Under the pieces are notes generated by a model that was not told where the DNA came from, did no database searches, and saw only the letters and a program-made list of their open reading frames with translations. From Phoronis australis (Eukaryota > Phoronida > Phoronidae): a stretch of 58,004 nucleotides of DNA. Made by a program: the position numbers and the translations under genes. Positions 31,205 to 42,464 of this stretch are shown here, piece by piece; the first letter of the stretch is position 1, and every line of letters begins with the position of its first letter. The stretch is taken from NCBI GenBank assembly GCA_002633005.1, contig NMRA01001068.1:2567-60570 (forward strand). Direction: 5' to 3'.

Positions 31205-34200
31205 TGTAAGGAAATAACAGGCGCATTAAATCATCACCAGCATAAAGAGAAGGAAGAGGTTGTCGTGGTTACGTCATAAGAATTACAGGCGAGTATCGTG
31301 GACAATGGGCATGAAACTTGCAAGCCGAAGGCTGAGCGTATTCGAGAAGGCATCGCTTTACTTGCTTTTTGATCGAGGATAGAAATGACCAGAATACCAA
31401 TAAAATCAATTTACATCTACAAAATCCAAAAAGTTTCCAAATGTAAGAAATGATGTTTTTCCGGGGAATGGTGACCGCGCTTCGGTTAGCTGTCAAGGGT
31501 CTAAACCAATGTTGGGACACTGGTAAATTGAGATCGGAAACGATATTTAATAATCACGGCGTGCGCAAGTGCATGAATCTACTGACATGGCAGTTCGTTA
31601 TCACTTAATATACTTATAAGCAATATTAAATATTCACGAGTTTGTTTTCCTATAGAACACTTTAAAGGAAAATTGGATTGAAACGCATTAATACGACTCT
31701 CCATAGATACTGGAGTTCTAGAGGAACACTAGTAATCGTTTGCAGATGAGTAGAATAAATTATTTAACACCACAGGGACGTGTCTGGAGGTTCATGTACA
31801 TACCGTTTAATGTCATCAAAATTGTATCGATTTTATTTCGTGACTGACAAATTGCTATTTGAAATCGTTTGAAATCGTCAGCTTACATGTTAAGTTTGGG
31901 TAATTCTGCGTTTTAGGTGTCTAAATTACGTCTAAATTGTTTCTATATTCAAATTGATAATTTATCTGTATTTTCCAAATCCTAGGAGTCTTATGATTCA
32001 AAAGAAATTTTTAAATTTAAAAATCTATTTTGAAGTGCAATTAGGGATTACGGTGGTCATGCAAAAATGCAGCCGCAACAACGCGACAGCGATTCCCGGC
32101 CAACTTTATGGCTACGTCTTTCTAGATAGACAGCGCAACTTTTGAAGTTATACTTGAACAAAAAACACGTGTTTCAACCTTTACTTCAGCACTTACCCAT
32201 TCTGTCACTCTGGCGAAACTGAGGTCGGCGGATAATCATATCTGATAAGCAAAGTCTAAATTTCCAAATTTTTAGTTCACACCGAGTCCTGTTTTTAGCA
32301 CGCTAAAACGGTTATGGTGACGAGGGGGTTTGTTTGAACTATTTTCACAAGATTAGCACAATAAAATACTGCTACTAGATAACAAATGGAATTTCTGATA
32401 ACATCAGAGTGAATCGATATGTTAAATAAAAATTTCATTTCCATTTGTTTTCCAATTCCAATTCATTTAAATGAGGTAGATGTACTTATTGTGTCGCAAA
32501 AGAGTTGACAAGAAAAAACAACATGCTCAGGTCAAATTGTCTGACGTCATTTGAAGTGGGTGTTCCATTTTATCATCACCTGCAAATTATTTGAACAGTT
32601 AGACAAAGTCTACACCGTATTGCTGGCATTTCAATTCACTAGGTCCGAATAAGCATTCCGTCTTCAACAACCAAACTTATGACCGCAGTATCGAAGATAA
32701 TTCCTCTTCACCACTACTGCCCATTATTGGCCTCATCTATGGGAGTACTCCTCGGGCAATACTGGAAATGAAATTGATTTACCTGACATTGTTTGCCCAT
32801 CGACAAAGATCTTTTAACCTCAACAGTGTAACGTACTAACAATCTCGTCTTATATCGCCGTGTTGTTCTATTCAGTATTTTAGCCAGCCTTTCGGTTGAT
32901 GGTTGCTGATGCAGGCGTGCAAAATACGTGTATGCAAGTTTTTATGGGTTCTTTCTTCAATATACAAATGCCAAAATACCAAAGTAAGGCCTAGGCCTAA
33001 ATGCTAATGAGCTTTGGCAGAGATTTTATAGTTACCATTAAAGTATCTTTGACTTTGAGCCGACTGGACGCGGTCTAAAAAACAGTCATACTCAAAATGA
33101 CGCTTTCTGGTTTGACAGAATTTTGATCTAAAAGCAACAATCATTGTCAGGATACGCCGGCCTGCTGCGGGCAAAATAATACCAAAAGGGAACTCATGAC
33201 GGCAGGGCGATTACAGGCACATCACTCTTACGACTCTTAGGGTGAGTGACCGTACCTAAACGACATTTGTTCGGCGAATCCAATGTTCAATGGCTATACT
33301 CATTTTCGAACATAACCTAAGATGTTATCGCAAAGAATGGCGCCGGAAACTTGAGTGGTGATTTCTAGCTAAGTCGACTAAATCACGTTTGCTTCACTCA
33401 GCAACGGGATGAATGGCCAAATTTCGGTTAATATGCTATAGGGGCGTATAGTTTCAACTGAGTCAAGATCCTATACCTACTTAGAGCATCGCTTATTATC
33501 GCATGTATTCGAACGTTATTCAACTGCACGGTCGAAGACAAATAATTAGGCCTACACAGATCACCTTACCCAAACCAAAATGGACGTCATTCACACAGGA
33601 AAGCTCGACTTCTGCCATCAACCGTGTTCGTTAAGCGCCCTTGGTAAACTGGTCCTAGCATCTCGCGTATTGGTGTTTACAAAGCAAAGCTTAGAGTAAT
33701 TGTCGCGTGACTCAATCGACTGCACTAGCAACACAACACGGCTATTATTAGTCGATGTCAAGCAGTTCGCTACTGGATCAAATACAATAGTTTGACGTTA
33801 TGTTCAACGTACGTCATTAAATTCGGTCAGTAGTGACCGACCCGTAAACTAATGAGTAAATCCTCGGACTATAGTCCCACGTAAATCCGATTAGCAGCTA
33901 TTAATTTCAGGTTCTAGCGGAAATCATTATTTCCTCGCAGCTGACTTTCTCCCTGTTTAGCCGACAAAATCCAAGTAGGCCTTTTACTCTGAAAAAATCA
34001 GTCTCGCAATATTTCTTACCGAGATACAAGAAAACAAAGAACCCACGCTTGGCGATGTACTTACAACACTACGTACAGAATCTGACGTTTCGTTTCTCAG
34101 TAGTCAAAACATCGTCAGTGGGAAACCACACACCTAAAAGGTGAAGACTGCAGAATAACCAAACACTAGAATAGCAGACACAACATGACAAGGGGACAGG

Positions 34201-34470
34201 AAAGAAAAAGTTGGAGGGAGTCGGGACTAGAGCTGTATTTTTCGTGACATCGTTCTCTAAAGCGTTTGTCACTGTTTGTTTTCTACAATTGATTTAGCCT
34301 AAAACCTTTACCGTGATTGAATATATTCTACTTTCGTCGCGATAAGATGCTTGAAACCTACAGTGACTCAAAAACGCTTCGGAGTTTATAAGGGTTGGCC
34401 AAACCTAAAATTGCGACTTCGAAAATGGCGCCTGTTCGCATTGCAAGTGACTTAGTTAGTAACAGAAATG
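31205..34470. other. Upstream of channel exon 1: intron or intergenic
   Basis: No supportable exon, repeat or RNA gene. If the exon at 36472 is real, this is its intron. Confidence 0.4.
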
Positions 34471-34481
34471 GATTGATACCA

Positions 34482-34904
34482 CGGTAAGAAATGGAATGAT
34501 CTCACGGTAAGAAATGGAATGATATCTCGGTAAGAAATGGAACGATATCACGGTAAGAAATGGAACGATATCACGGTAAGAAATGGAATGATATCACGGT
34601 AAAAGATGGAACAATATCACGGTAAGAAATGGAATGATATCTCGGTAAGAAATGGAATGATATCTCGGTAAGAAATGGAACGATATCACGGTAAGAAATG
34701 GAATGATATCTCGGTAAGAAATGGAATGATATCTCGGTAAGAAATGGAACGATATCACGGTAAGAAATGGAATGATATCTCGGTAAGAAATGGAATAATA
34801 TCACGGTAAGAAATGGAATGATATCTCGGTAAGAAATGGAACGATATCACGGTAAGAAATGGAATGATATCTCGGTAAGAAATGGAATAATATCACGGTA
34901 AGAA
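34482..34904 (+). repeat. 23-bp minisatellite, 19 units
   Basis: The unit is CGGTAAGAAATGGAATGATA plus TCT/TCA, starting at 34482 with the last CGG at 34896, exactly 18 periods later. Two linked variants alternate: units ending TCT carry AATGAT, and units ending TCA mostly carry AACGAT or AATAAT. A TCT-TCT-TCA triplet repeats at units 8-13 and TCT-TCA pairs follow in units 14-19. All but one carry CGGTAAGA, a strong 5' splice-site-like octamer. Confidence 0.95.
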
Positions 34905-34909
34905 ATATT

Positions 34910-36465
34910 TTGAGAAAGAGTTCATAAGAGTGAAAAGCATAATTCGATTTTCGATTTTAGCCAGCTAAACAGGGCGAAATGTAGTTTTTAAATTATTTAT
35001 TTCAAAACACAACACATATACATATATAAAGGTGTACAAGGGTGATATCCAATACCATTGAAGCAGAAGTGAAGAATAGAAGACGAAATAAATATAAACG
35101 TAACGTCCAAAACTGACACAAAAGACCTCCAGATGTTGCAAAGAACTGTCTATTGACATATTGTGTAAGTTTGTAAATCTATCTAACGTTGCTTTTGTTT
35201 AGATAAGAAAAATCTATATGAGCAAAAAAATACGTTGTATACTGAATATACTTTCTTAGAAGACTCGGGGAAACCAAACAAAGCTATTTTCGTTGATATA
35301 GTGATAACTTGATTAAAAACATTACATGTATTTACCCAATGGGATAAACTACTCCATAGTGTCTTTACAATATTGCAATCTTTTTGTATTGTTATGAGTT
35401 TCAAAGTGAACCTTTTGTAGGAAATTTTATCGAAAAGGAATCCTTTCGAAGAGAATTTTGTTAGAAAAGGCACTCTTTCGTAGGGAAACTGGTCTTAAAA
35501 ACATATGATCCATCCCGTATTCCTCTCACATGGGAGTACCTACAGGTCTTGGTCTAATAAAGGGTTTCGCAAATTCTTTTAGCTTTAACTGCTATGTGTA
35601 TTGGTTCATTCATGCGATTACAATTCCCTCAAAGCCCTTTTGTCTAAACATAAACTCCGTAGACAAGAATAAGAAACCATTCTGTGGTCGAGTTCCTAAC
35701 CCAAAAAGTGAATCCTTTCGCAGGAGATTCATTCGTACGGATTCTGATCGTGAAAAGTCCAAGGACACGTAAGACTACAGCTGAGCAACTTAGGCTTTTT
35801 GTCAGAAAAGCGGGATCACGCACGTCTTTGCGGCAACCATGCGAGCACACGCCATGTTTGCTCCTTGTGTGTCTGGTAGTACCACGTTCCTATCAGGACA
35901 CTCTGATGACCAAGACCATGTTCTGTGATTCGTGCATGAAAAGTGACATCACGCAATATATCAATCAATATTGATCCTTACGGAACTTGTCTACTACACT
36001 TCTTATCAACACGTGTTTAATCGTTCACATCCCGTTGTTTGTACATAAAGGGGAAGGTTATCCAGAACCATCGCATTATCAAGTTTACTTCCGAGGAGCT
36101 GTTGCTACGACAAACACACACAAACACATACACACACACACATGGTTGGGTCTCGCGACAAAGGACGTTATGACTTCTGAACATATTGGAATACACAGAG
36201 AAATAAGATCCACAATATTCCTACCCGTAGGATGCTAAAGATAACCCAATGCTTCTTTTTCCTACCTCATGTCCAGAAACGGCCACAAGGCTCAGAACAT
36301 CCGGCCAGAGCACATGCAACCCAAACAAAATATTGGGATTAATCCTCATCTACATGTATACACATGTAACATCGGGCTTTGACGACTCCTTATCATGTTT
36401 ATTTCATGAAAGAAAGATGTTATGTAATAGGCGCATGTTACTTCAGTGAGGGTTCAATAGATGCC
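34910..36465. other. No gene recognised; CA-rich patch
   Basis: A CACACA-type simple repeat lies at 36114-36142, and CCTTTCG-type phrases recur near 35410-35720. Nothing else is supported. Confidence 0.4.
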
Positions 36466-36471
36466 TCTTAC

Positions 36472-36764
36472 CGTTCTTCAAATACTCCATTGTCCACGTA
36501 GCTGAATAGATGACCTTTTTGGAGTAATCAGAAAGGAATGTCGATGTGGATGGTAAACTTTCACCATTGTAGCAGCACACTTGAATACAAAACGAGGACT
36601 GGATAGTTCTGGATTCGCGGACGTGGATATTACGTCCACACGGTAAAATCTCCCAGATAAAACCCTTGGACCCCATATCCATAACCCAGTTTGTCCAATA
36701 TCCGAGCCAAAAAGTTATTTCATCAGAAAATTTTAGGCTCAACATCCTATTTTGAAATTTAATA
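36472..36764 (-). CDS. Candidate upstream exon for the channel
   Basis: Open on the minus strand, with acceptor ctttgacag and donor gtaaga. It leaves at phase 1 and continues in frame into the channel exon at 31203, so ATG at 36490 would read MEYLKNEMSNGVNP. The upstream open frame (DEITFWLGYWTNWVMDMG and more) is not recognisable as any domain and may be untranslated. The link is phase-compatible only. Confidence 0.3.
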
Positions 36765-36799
36765 CGAATATCAAAACCTGTCAAAGTTGCCCAAAAACT

Positions 36800-38500
36800 C
36801 TACTTGCGCAAACTGCGAGAAACATTCTCATAAAAGGCTCACACAGATTGATGGGATTTTCAAGACCCGCCAGATGGGGCGACTAAAGAGGGTGCCTTTT
36901 CGGGCCCTGTCATACGGAACAACCTTCCAACAGCCGTCTTATGAACTGTGTTGATCCAAATATCTTCAAGTCGATGAGGAGGAATTGCATATTTGTTCAC
37001 ACCTCGTATTTACTTGTTTCGTTTGTGTATTATATATTTTGTCTATAATTGTGCAGTCGATAAAAAGAATCCGTGACTCATGTGTTCTGTTTTTTTTAAA
37101 TTGGCTTTAAATAATTATTGAATAATTGATAATGGATCATTTGGTTGTTATAAAGTGACTGGAACAAAATTCTACGAAAGTATGACTATCACATTCCGGC
37201 GGAACCTGCCTTCAATGGAGCTCTTTGTCATGTCTACTCTCTAATGGACCCGCCCGTCATTAAAGAGGTCGAGTCCCTCCTGTAGGAAAACAGCATTTAT
37301 GCTCGGAATATGTCTCAAAATTTCATCACATCAATCACTGAGGCCATATAAGAACTTTTATAATAATTCCAAGGTTCTGTTGCCAACTGCACGTCTTAGA
37401 GATGACTTTAAAGTTTCAGCCCGAGACTGATGAACGCCGCTTTTGCCACGCCTCTGTACATTCTGTCTGTTGTTTTACAATTCATCCAGGTTGTAAACAA
37501 ATCAATGTTTCTATGGGATCCGTCTGCTTAATCATCTTTCAAAGGTTACTATTATACTAAATCCTCAAACCTCTGATAAAGGCCGAGTAACAGGTTTTGG
37601 GTCGTTGGTCATGAACGCTCACGCGCAGTTCCAACGCTAAAATGATATACGGTGTAGTAGGCCTACCAGCTAACAGAAAATAGGAATCTAAATTTCACAG
37701 TAAAGGAGAAACAAACAGAAATGATTCACGTACGACGATCATCATTTGGCTATTGAAATCTCTTAGATTGTCATCCCTCATATACTTTGTCAGTTGTCCG
37801 GTCACGAGGACATTGACCCGTCGCAGATCAACTGACAACTGTCCTTCTGACTGGGTATAAATGGTACACCAGCGACAGTGGAATACATACTCTCAAAACT
37901 CTCAATAGTCCAGCTACTGAAGCTGAACAGTAAACGAACTCATCGAATGAGGGAGATTCCGAGTGGTGTACTTGGATTATCGCCGCCTCGGGTGGAGCGG
38001 ACAATGGTGCCACCCCCAACTCCAGGCCCGATCATCAAGAGTTTTGTGCCCCTCGTCGTTTGAACACCCCGGACCTATGCTGTCACTATCACCAATTTCC
38101 AGCTTTTCCATCGGTGCCACCTTCTTTCGAGATGGCACTCGAGCCGGTCAGCACTCGCCCCCCTAGCTACGTAACTGGTAACCGCCTGGTGAATTGATAT
38201 CAAAATAACTACCTGAGAAATAAAACAATACAATACGAGGGACGATTCACTGAAATGTCACAAACAGAAACCAACTTAAGTATGATTTCAGATGATAAAC
38301 GGCATGAAAACGGAGAATAAATTTCGATCAAAAAAAAAAATAAAAAAACAAAAAAATAAACGAATGTTTGCCATTTCCGAAATTTTCAAAAACCAGGTCA
38401 ATGAGATTTTTACCTCCGAGAATAATAGTTGAATTCGTGACGCGATTACTTTCGACAAACTACATTGATAACAATAATCTTTGTACGAAAAGAATTAGAC
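36800..38500. other. Intergenic, nothing recognised
   Basis: An A-rich simple tract lies at 38330-38360. No exon or element supported. Confidence 0.4.
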
Positions 38501-38502
38501 AA

Positions 38503-38534
38503 ACAAACGTGAGCCTTTTGAGGCTCACGTTTGT
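38503..38534. other. Perfect 14-bp hairpin
   Basis: ACAAACGTGAGCCT (38503-38516) and its exact reverse complement (38521-38534) are separated by TTTG. Not part of any recognised element. Confidence 0.85.
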
Positions 38535-38789
38535 ATGCTTAAAAGTGTACAAACGGCATTAAAATTTGATGTTGTTTACTTTTCATCGATTTTTGTCGTA
38601 GTCTTGATGACTGGCGCTAATACTATTTTACGACATAAGAGATAAGAACATCGCCATTTTCTCATGCCTGCTGATCAGACAAAACAAAAAAATAACCATT
38701 GGGGAAAGATTTTACTGTTCTGACATTAAAAGTACGTGTTACTGTCACAGATCATACAATTTAAGGTAAAAACCTGAACACTTCATACG

Positions 38790-39052
38790 TGCACCCAGCC
38801 TAAAAAATGGGGGCTCGAATTTTTGAGAATATGGACCTTTTACTAAGATTCATGGAGTGCTCTCAGAGCCATGAGTTGTGCATTCGCGTAATTTTGGTGG
38901 TTCCTGTTTTTAGTGGACTTTGTCTCGTATTCTACTTTTTTCGGAGTTTTTGTTTCTCTGAGGCGGACTTTTTGCCCACTTCGCCAAATGAGGGGAGCTC
39001 GTTCGAGACCCCCGACCTCCCCCCCCCCCTGGCTGCGTGCATGCACCTATAC
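38790..39052 (+). mobile_element. MITE-like element, family B, copy 2
   Basis: It begins CGTGCACCCAGCCTAAAAAA and ends CTGGCTGCGTGCATGCACC. Like 12889-13115 it holds GGGGGCTCGAATTTTTG, GGACCTTTTACT, TTGTGCAT and GAGGCGGACTTTTTGCCC, but is about 35 bp longer. Confidence 0.65.
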
Positions 39053-39330
39053 AGGTTCATTTCTCCATTGTGCTACGAATGATCAACCGTAAAACATGTG
39101 GTAGATCATAACCTTGTCTGGAAGAACCGTTATTTTCCGTGCCTGAAAAGTTGAAAGGCATTTCAAACAGTTAAAGGTATACCACTGGATGACAATGTTT
39201 TTTACTTCTCTAGACGCGCTTTCGCGTCGTGAACAAAATTATGCCAGTTTTGTTGACTTTCGCAGTGTCATTCCTATACTTGTACCCAGGTGTTCAAACA
39301 AAACTAATGATCAATAAAATCGAGTTACTA

Positions 39331-40317
39331 CAGTGGCGTAGAGTAAGGTGGGGCAAAATGTCCAGTCTGGGTAAAACGCCCACGTCCATTAAAACAACCA
39401 AGCACGTGGGCCACGAGCGCAAGCCCCCACTTCGTTTGAGACCTTTAGGCTACTTGCTACGTACCGTAACGGCGGAAGTTTGAAAATAATAGCATGTGTT
39501 GCGCTCTAGTTAAACGTTTTGATGTTCTTTTTTAGTAAATTGCATAATTACGAATAAATTATAATGAAGTCATCTTTAGGTTTGATCTCGGGGGACATCC
39601 ATCTTTCACATACAAAGTACAAGACGTTGGATAAAGATTTTGCATGCCTAACCTAAATTTAATTTACACTTTAGCGCGTATGGCAGGGTGTCTTGGGGCA
39701 AAACGTCTATCCTTGGGATGGGAAAAACTCCCAGGGTACGCGTCTTGCCCCAACGGGAAGCCTTTTGCCCCACTCAATCTTAATTTCATAATAAAGTATA
39801 TCTTTTGAATACACGTGCTTCACAGAAATAGTTCATAATCGCCAAAAGGAAAACAGCAAGAGGTCACGCGAAAAACGGTTAAAAAGTCCCTGGAACCTAA
39901 TCAAAGTGGCCTGTCCTCGTCCAGCTAGTACACACGTGGCCGTCGGTCAACACCTGGGACGATACATGTACATGTGCGGTAATACAGACGGGCACTGCTC
40001 CCAGAGATAGTGGCAAGAGCGTTGGGTTGACCGCTCCGTCCGCCTTGCCTTCGACGGACATACCCGTTATTTTGATTTACGTAGTTATAGAAATCGCAAC
40101 TTGTTTTTTTTCAAATTTAGTGCTTTCCATCTTCACTTCATTAAAATAATTACAACTTGAATAAACTATTTTTGTTGGTAATTTGCGATCCGGTGCAAAA
40201 CGCCTAGTTTTGAGCGTTCCCTCGGCAAAGGAATTGTCGTTGCCTCAATAATGGAGCAAAAAGCCCACGTTGTTCGCGTAGCTGGGGTATGTGGCCCACC
40301 CTATTATATTGCTACTG
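39331..40317. mobile_element. Possible transposon remnant with GGGGCAAAA motifs
   Basis: The left end CAGTGGCGTAGAGTAAGG-TGGGGC and the reversed right end CAGTAGCAATATAATAGG-GTGGGC are similar. Inside, GGGGCAAAA/CGTC phrases recur (39350, 39694 and inverted near 39760). No target duplication and no transposase frame. Confidence 0.4.
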
Positions 40318-40319
40318 TG

Positions 40320-42315
40320 AAAATATTACGCTGCAATCTGATAAATACTCGAATTGCTAGACAAACAAAATCAGGCTAATACGGTAACTCCATTTGCATA
40401 CAAAACTGACTACAATGAATGTGTTTCAGCGAGAATGTGTCAAGCTACAGACAACACTTCATGTTGTGTTTTTAACCAGGTCGAGTTTCGTAGGCGCAAG
40501 AATCTCGCTAAGGAAACAGTTTGATCACGTGCTTCGCTTGCAATATCTCGCAGCCTTGCGTATTCTTGCGTTTTCACGAGATTCTCGCCACTGCGGTCAC
40601 TCACAACGGTTTAATTGTAGATTAATGAAACATCACCTATTGCGGTTCTTATCGAGTCCTCAAGTTCAGTCATCTTCAATAGAATTGATACCAGCGCTCG
40701 GTGCCTACCTGACGAAAAGACGGACTCGATGGCGATTTCATCACAACGGATTCAGTCTGAGAGGACGGGTCTACATTCAAGTGTTTATTCTGATGATTAA
40801 GCTTAGCTTCGCAGATTTCTCCAGAGTCTTGAGTACAAAATCCTCATACAGTGTGCACTTTCGATTCAAATTTTCAAAATGACCACGTGAGGGCACCTGA
40901 AGGTAATGAACCCATCTGAAGACGTCCACTCATTCATCTTTGCTTACTTAGAAAATTAAACAAGTTTTCTTTTTAAAAACCGAACGATAATTACTGTACA
41001 TTGTATATTATTTTCAGCATTTTTGTATGTTGGTAGCAATGCTTTTAATGCAAGGCAGTTGGTGAAAACTTGTAAAACCTTGTCTAGCATTAATTCCTGG
41101 CAATTCAAAGCCCGAATCAAAATTGTTAAGAAACAAGAGTTCAGTAATCATTCAGTCTTTTTTGGCCCTAGCTGACACTGTTCATTTTGGGAAACCCCAC
41201 AAACTGCAAAAATTTTCAATTATGGTTTTTAGAATTCAATAATACACATTTGCCTGCATTAAAATGATACGTTGTTCCATCTATACATTCCGAGATGTTG
41301 TTACCCCCCGTGGATTTCGTTGCAGACCGCGATGGGGGATTTCTTTCGTAACTTTTAACGATAACCCCTAACACATCTTTAAGGCTCTCTAATAAAGTCA
41401 ACTTCACAATGTCTCCTGCAGGTCATAGCCAATCCCTAAACTCCTAACGGCATATAACGTTCATACTCAGGTCTAAAAAGTGGCATTTTCTCGTGAAATT
41501 TTGTACAAGCATGGTTACCCAAATTTCTGGTGGCTTAATTTTCTGAGTTCACTTTTGCCCCTTGCTAGAAACACTAGCCTAAAGTCCGCACAGGGGCCCC
41601 ACCCCACCCTCGATTAATATATGCATGCGAAATAAAGCGACTGGCGGGGGAAGTNGGGGCGTTATAACGGAGCTGGCCGGGTTGCAGACCGGGTGCATAC
41701 AAATGGAGGTAACTTAAAGGCGCTAAACAGGTGACGACTAGTGGCAGGGGCATAGAAACTGGTGTTATCCTGGTGGAATCGGAGCACCGCGCGACACTGA
41801 GGGAGGATGCGTTCGCGGCATTTTTGTTTCACCTCCGCGTTCCGCTAATCAACAAATCGGCAGTTCGGCAATAGAGTGCCCCACTGATCATCACTTTGGC
41901 TCAAAGCACAGATGAGCAACTTCTCTGCTTCACAATACCGGAAATAGGTCTGCAGTCACTTTAGCCTACCTTAGTCTTACGTTTGAGTGTTCCCACTCAG
42001 GCGCTGCATGTGTCCTCGCTAACTAAAATATCTTCTGAAACCGTGTTCTTATTCTTTCTTTCATCTTTGACTTACTTCACTCATGCGGGTTAGCCATCGT
42101 CACGAATCGCCTCTCACTCCACTGAGTCACTGCTGTGAAACACACCTACATCTCATTTGTTCGAACTATACACGGTTAGACCTGGTAACCATTGGTAGAA
42201 CAACAATTCTCCTTGTCATGTAGCTGAACCTCAACAAAAACCCACCAGTGACACGTTTCAATACAATAAGAGCTTTGTACACACGGGGTGTCACTGATTG
42301 AGCAGGATCTTTTAA
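40320..42315. other. Intergenic, no gene supported
   Basis: It contains a 162-codon open frame (40394-40882) without recognisable features and an ambiguous base at 41655. Nothing else identified. Confidence 0.4.
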
Positions 42316-42320
42316 AAACA

Positions 42321-42459
42321 CAGTTGGATAGTTGCGCTGTACACAGCATCTCCCACAGTTGGATAGTGGCGCTGTACACAGCATCTCCCACAGTTGGATA
42401 GTGGCGCTGTACGCAGCATCTCCCACAGTTGGATAGTGGCGCTGTACACAGCATCTCCC
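42321..42459 (+). repeat. 35-bp tandem repeat, four units
   Basis: The unit is CAGTTGGATAGTGGCGCTGT plus ACACAGCATCTCCCA, starting at 42321, 42356, 42391 and 42426 with one or two substitutions. Confidence 0.93.
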
Positions 42460-42464
42460 CTACC

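Noticed and set aside
34571-34804. Minus-strand repetitive protein (SYRDIVPFLTEISFHFLPRY)
   Set aside because: A by-product of the 23-bp array, whose 69-bp super-period keeps a frame open; there is no start context or conserved domain.
39229-39483. Secreted peptide starting MNKIMPVLLTFAVSFLYLYP
   Set aside because: It resembles a signal peptide, but the frame quickly enters a repeat end (CAGTGGCGTAGAG) and uses a non-ATG upstream start; no splice or homology support.
40394-40882. 162-codon open frame on the plus strand
   Set aside because: It has no recognisable motif, an Arg/Ser/His/Phe-rich composition typical of a chance frame, and no supporting splice context. A short minus-strand stretch (HFENLNRKCTLYEDFVLK) behind an acceptor is equally open, so neither can be preferred.
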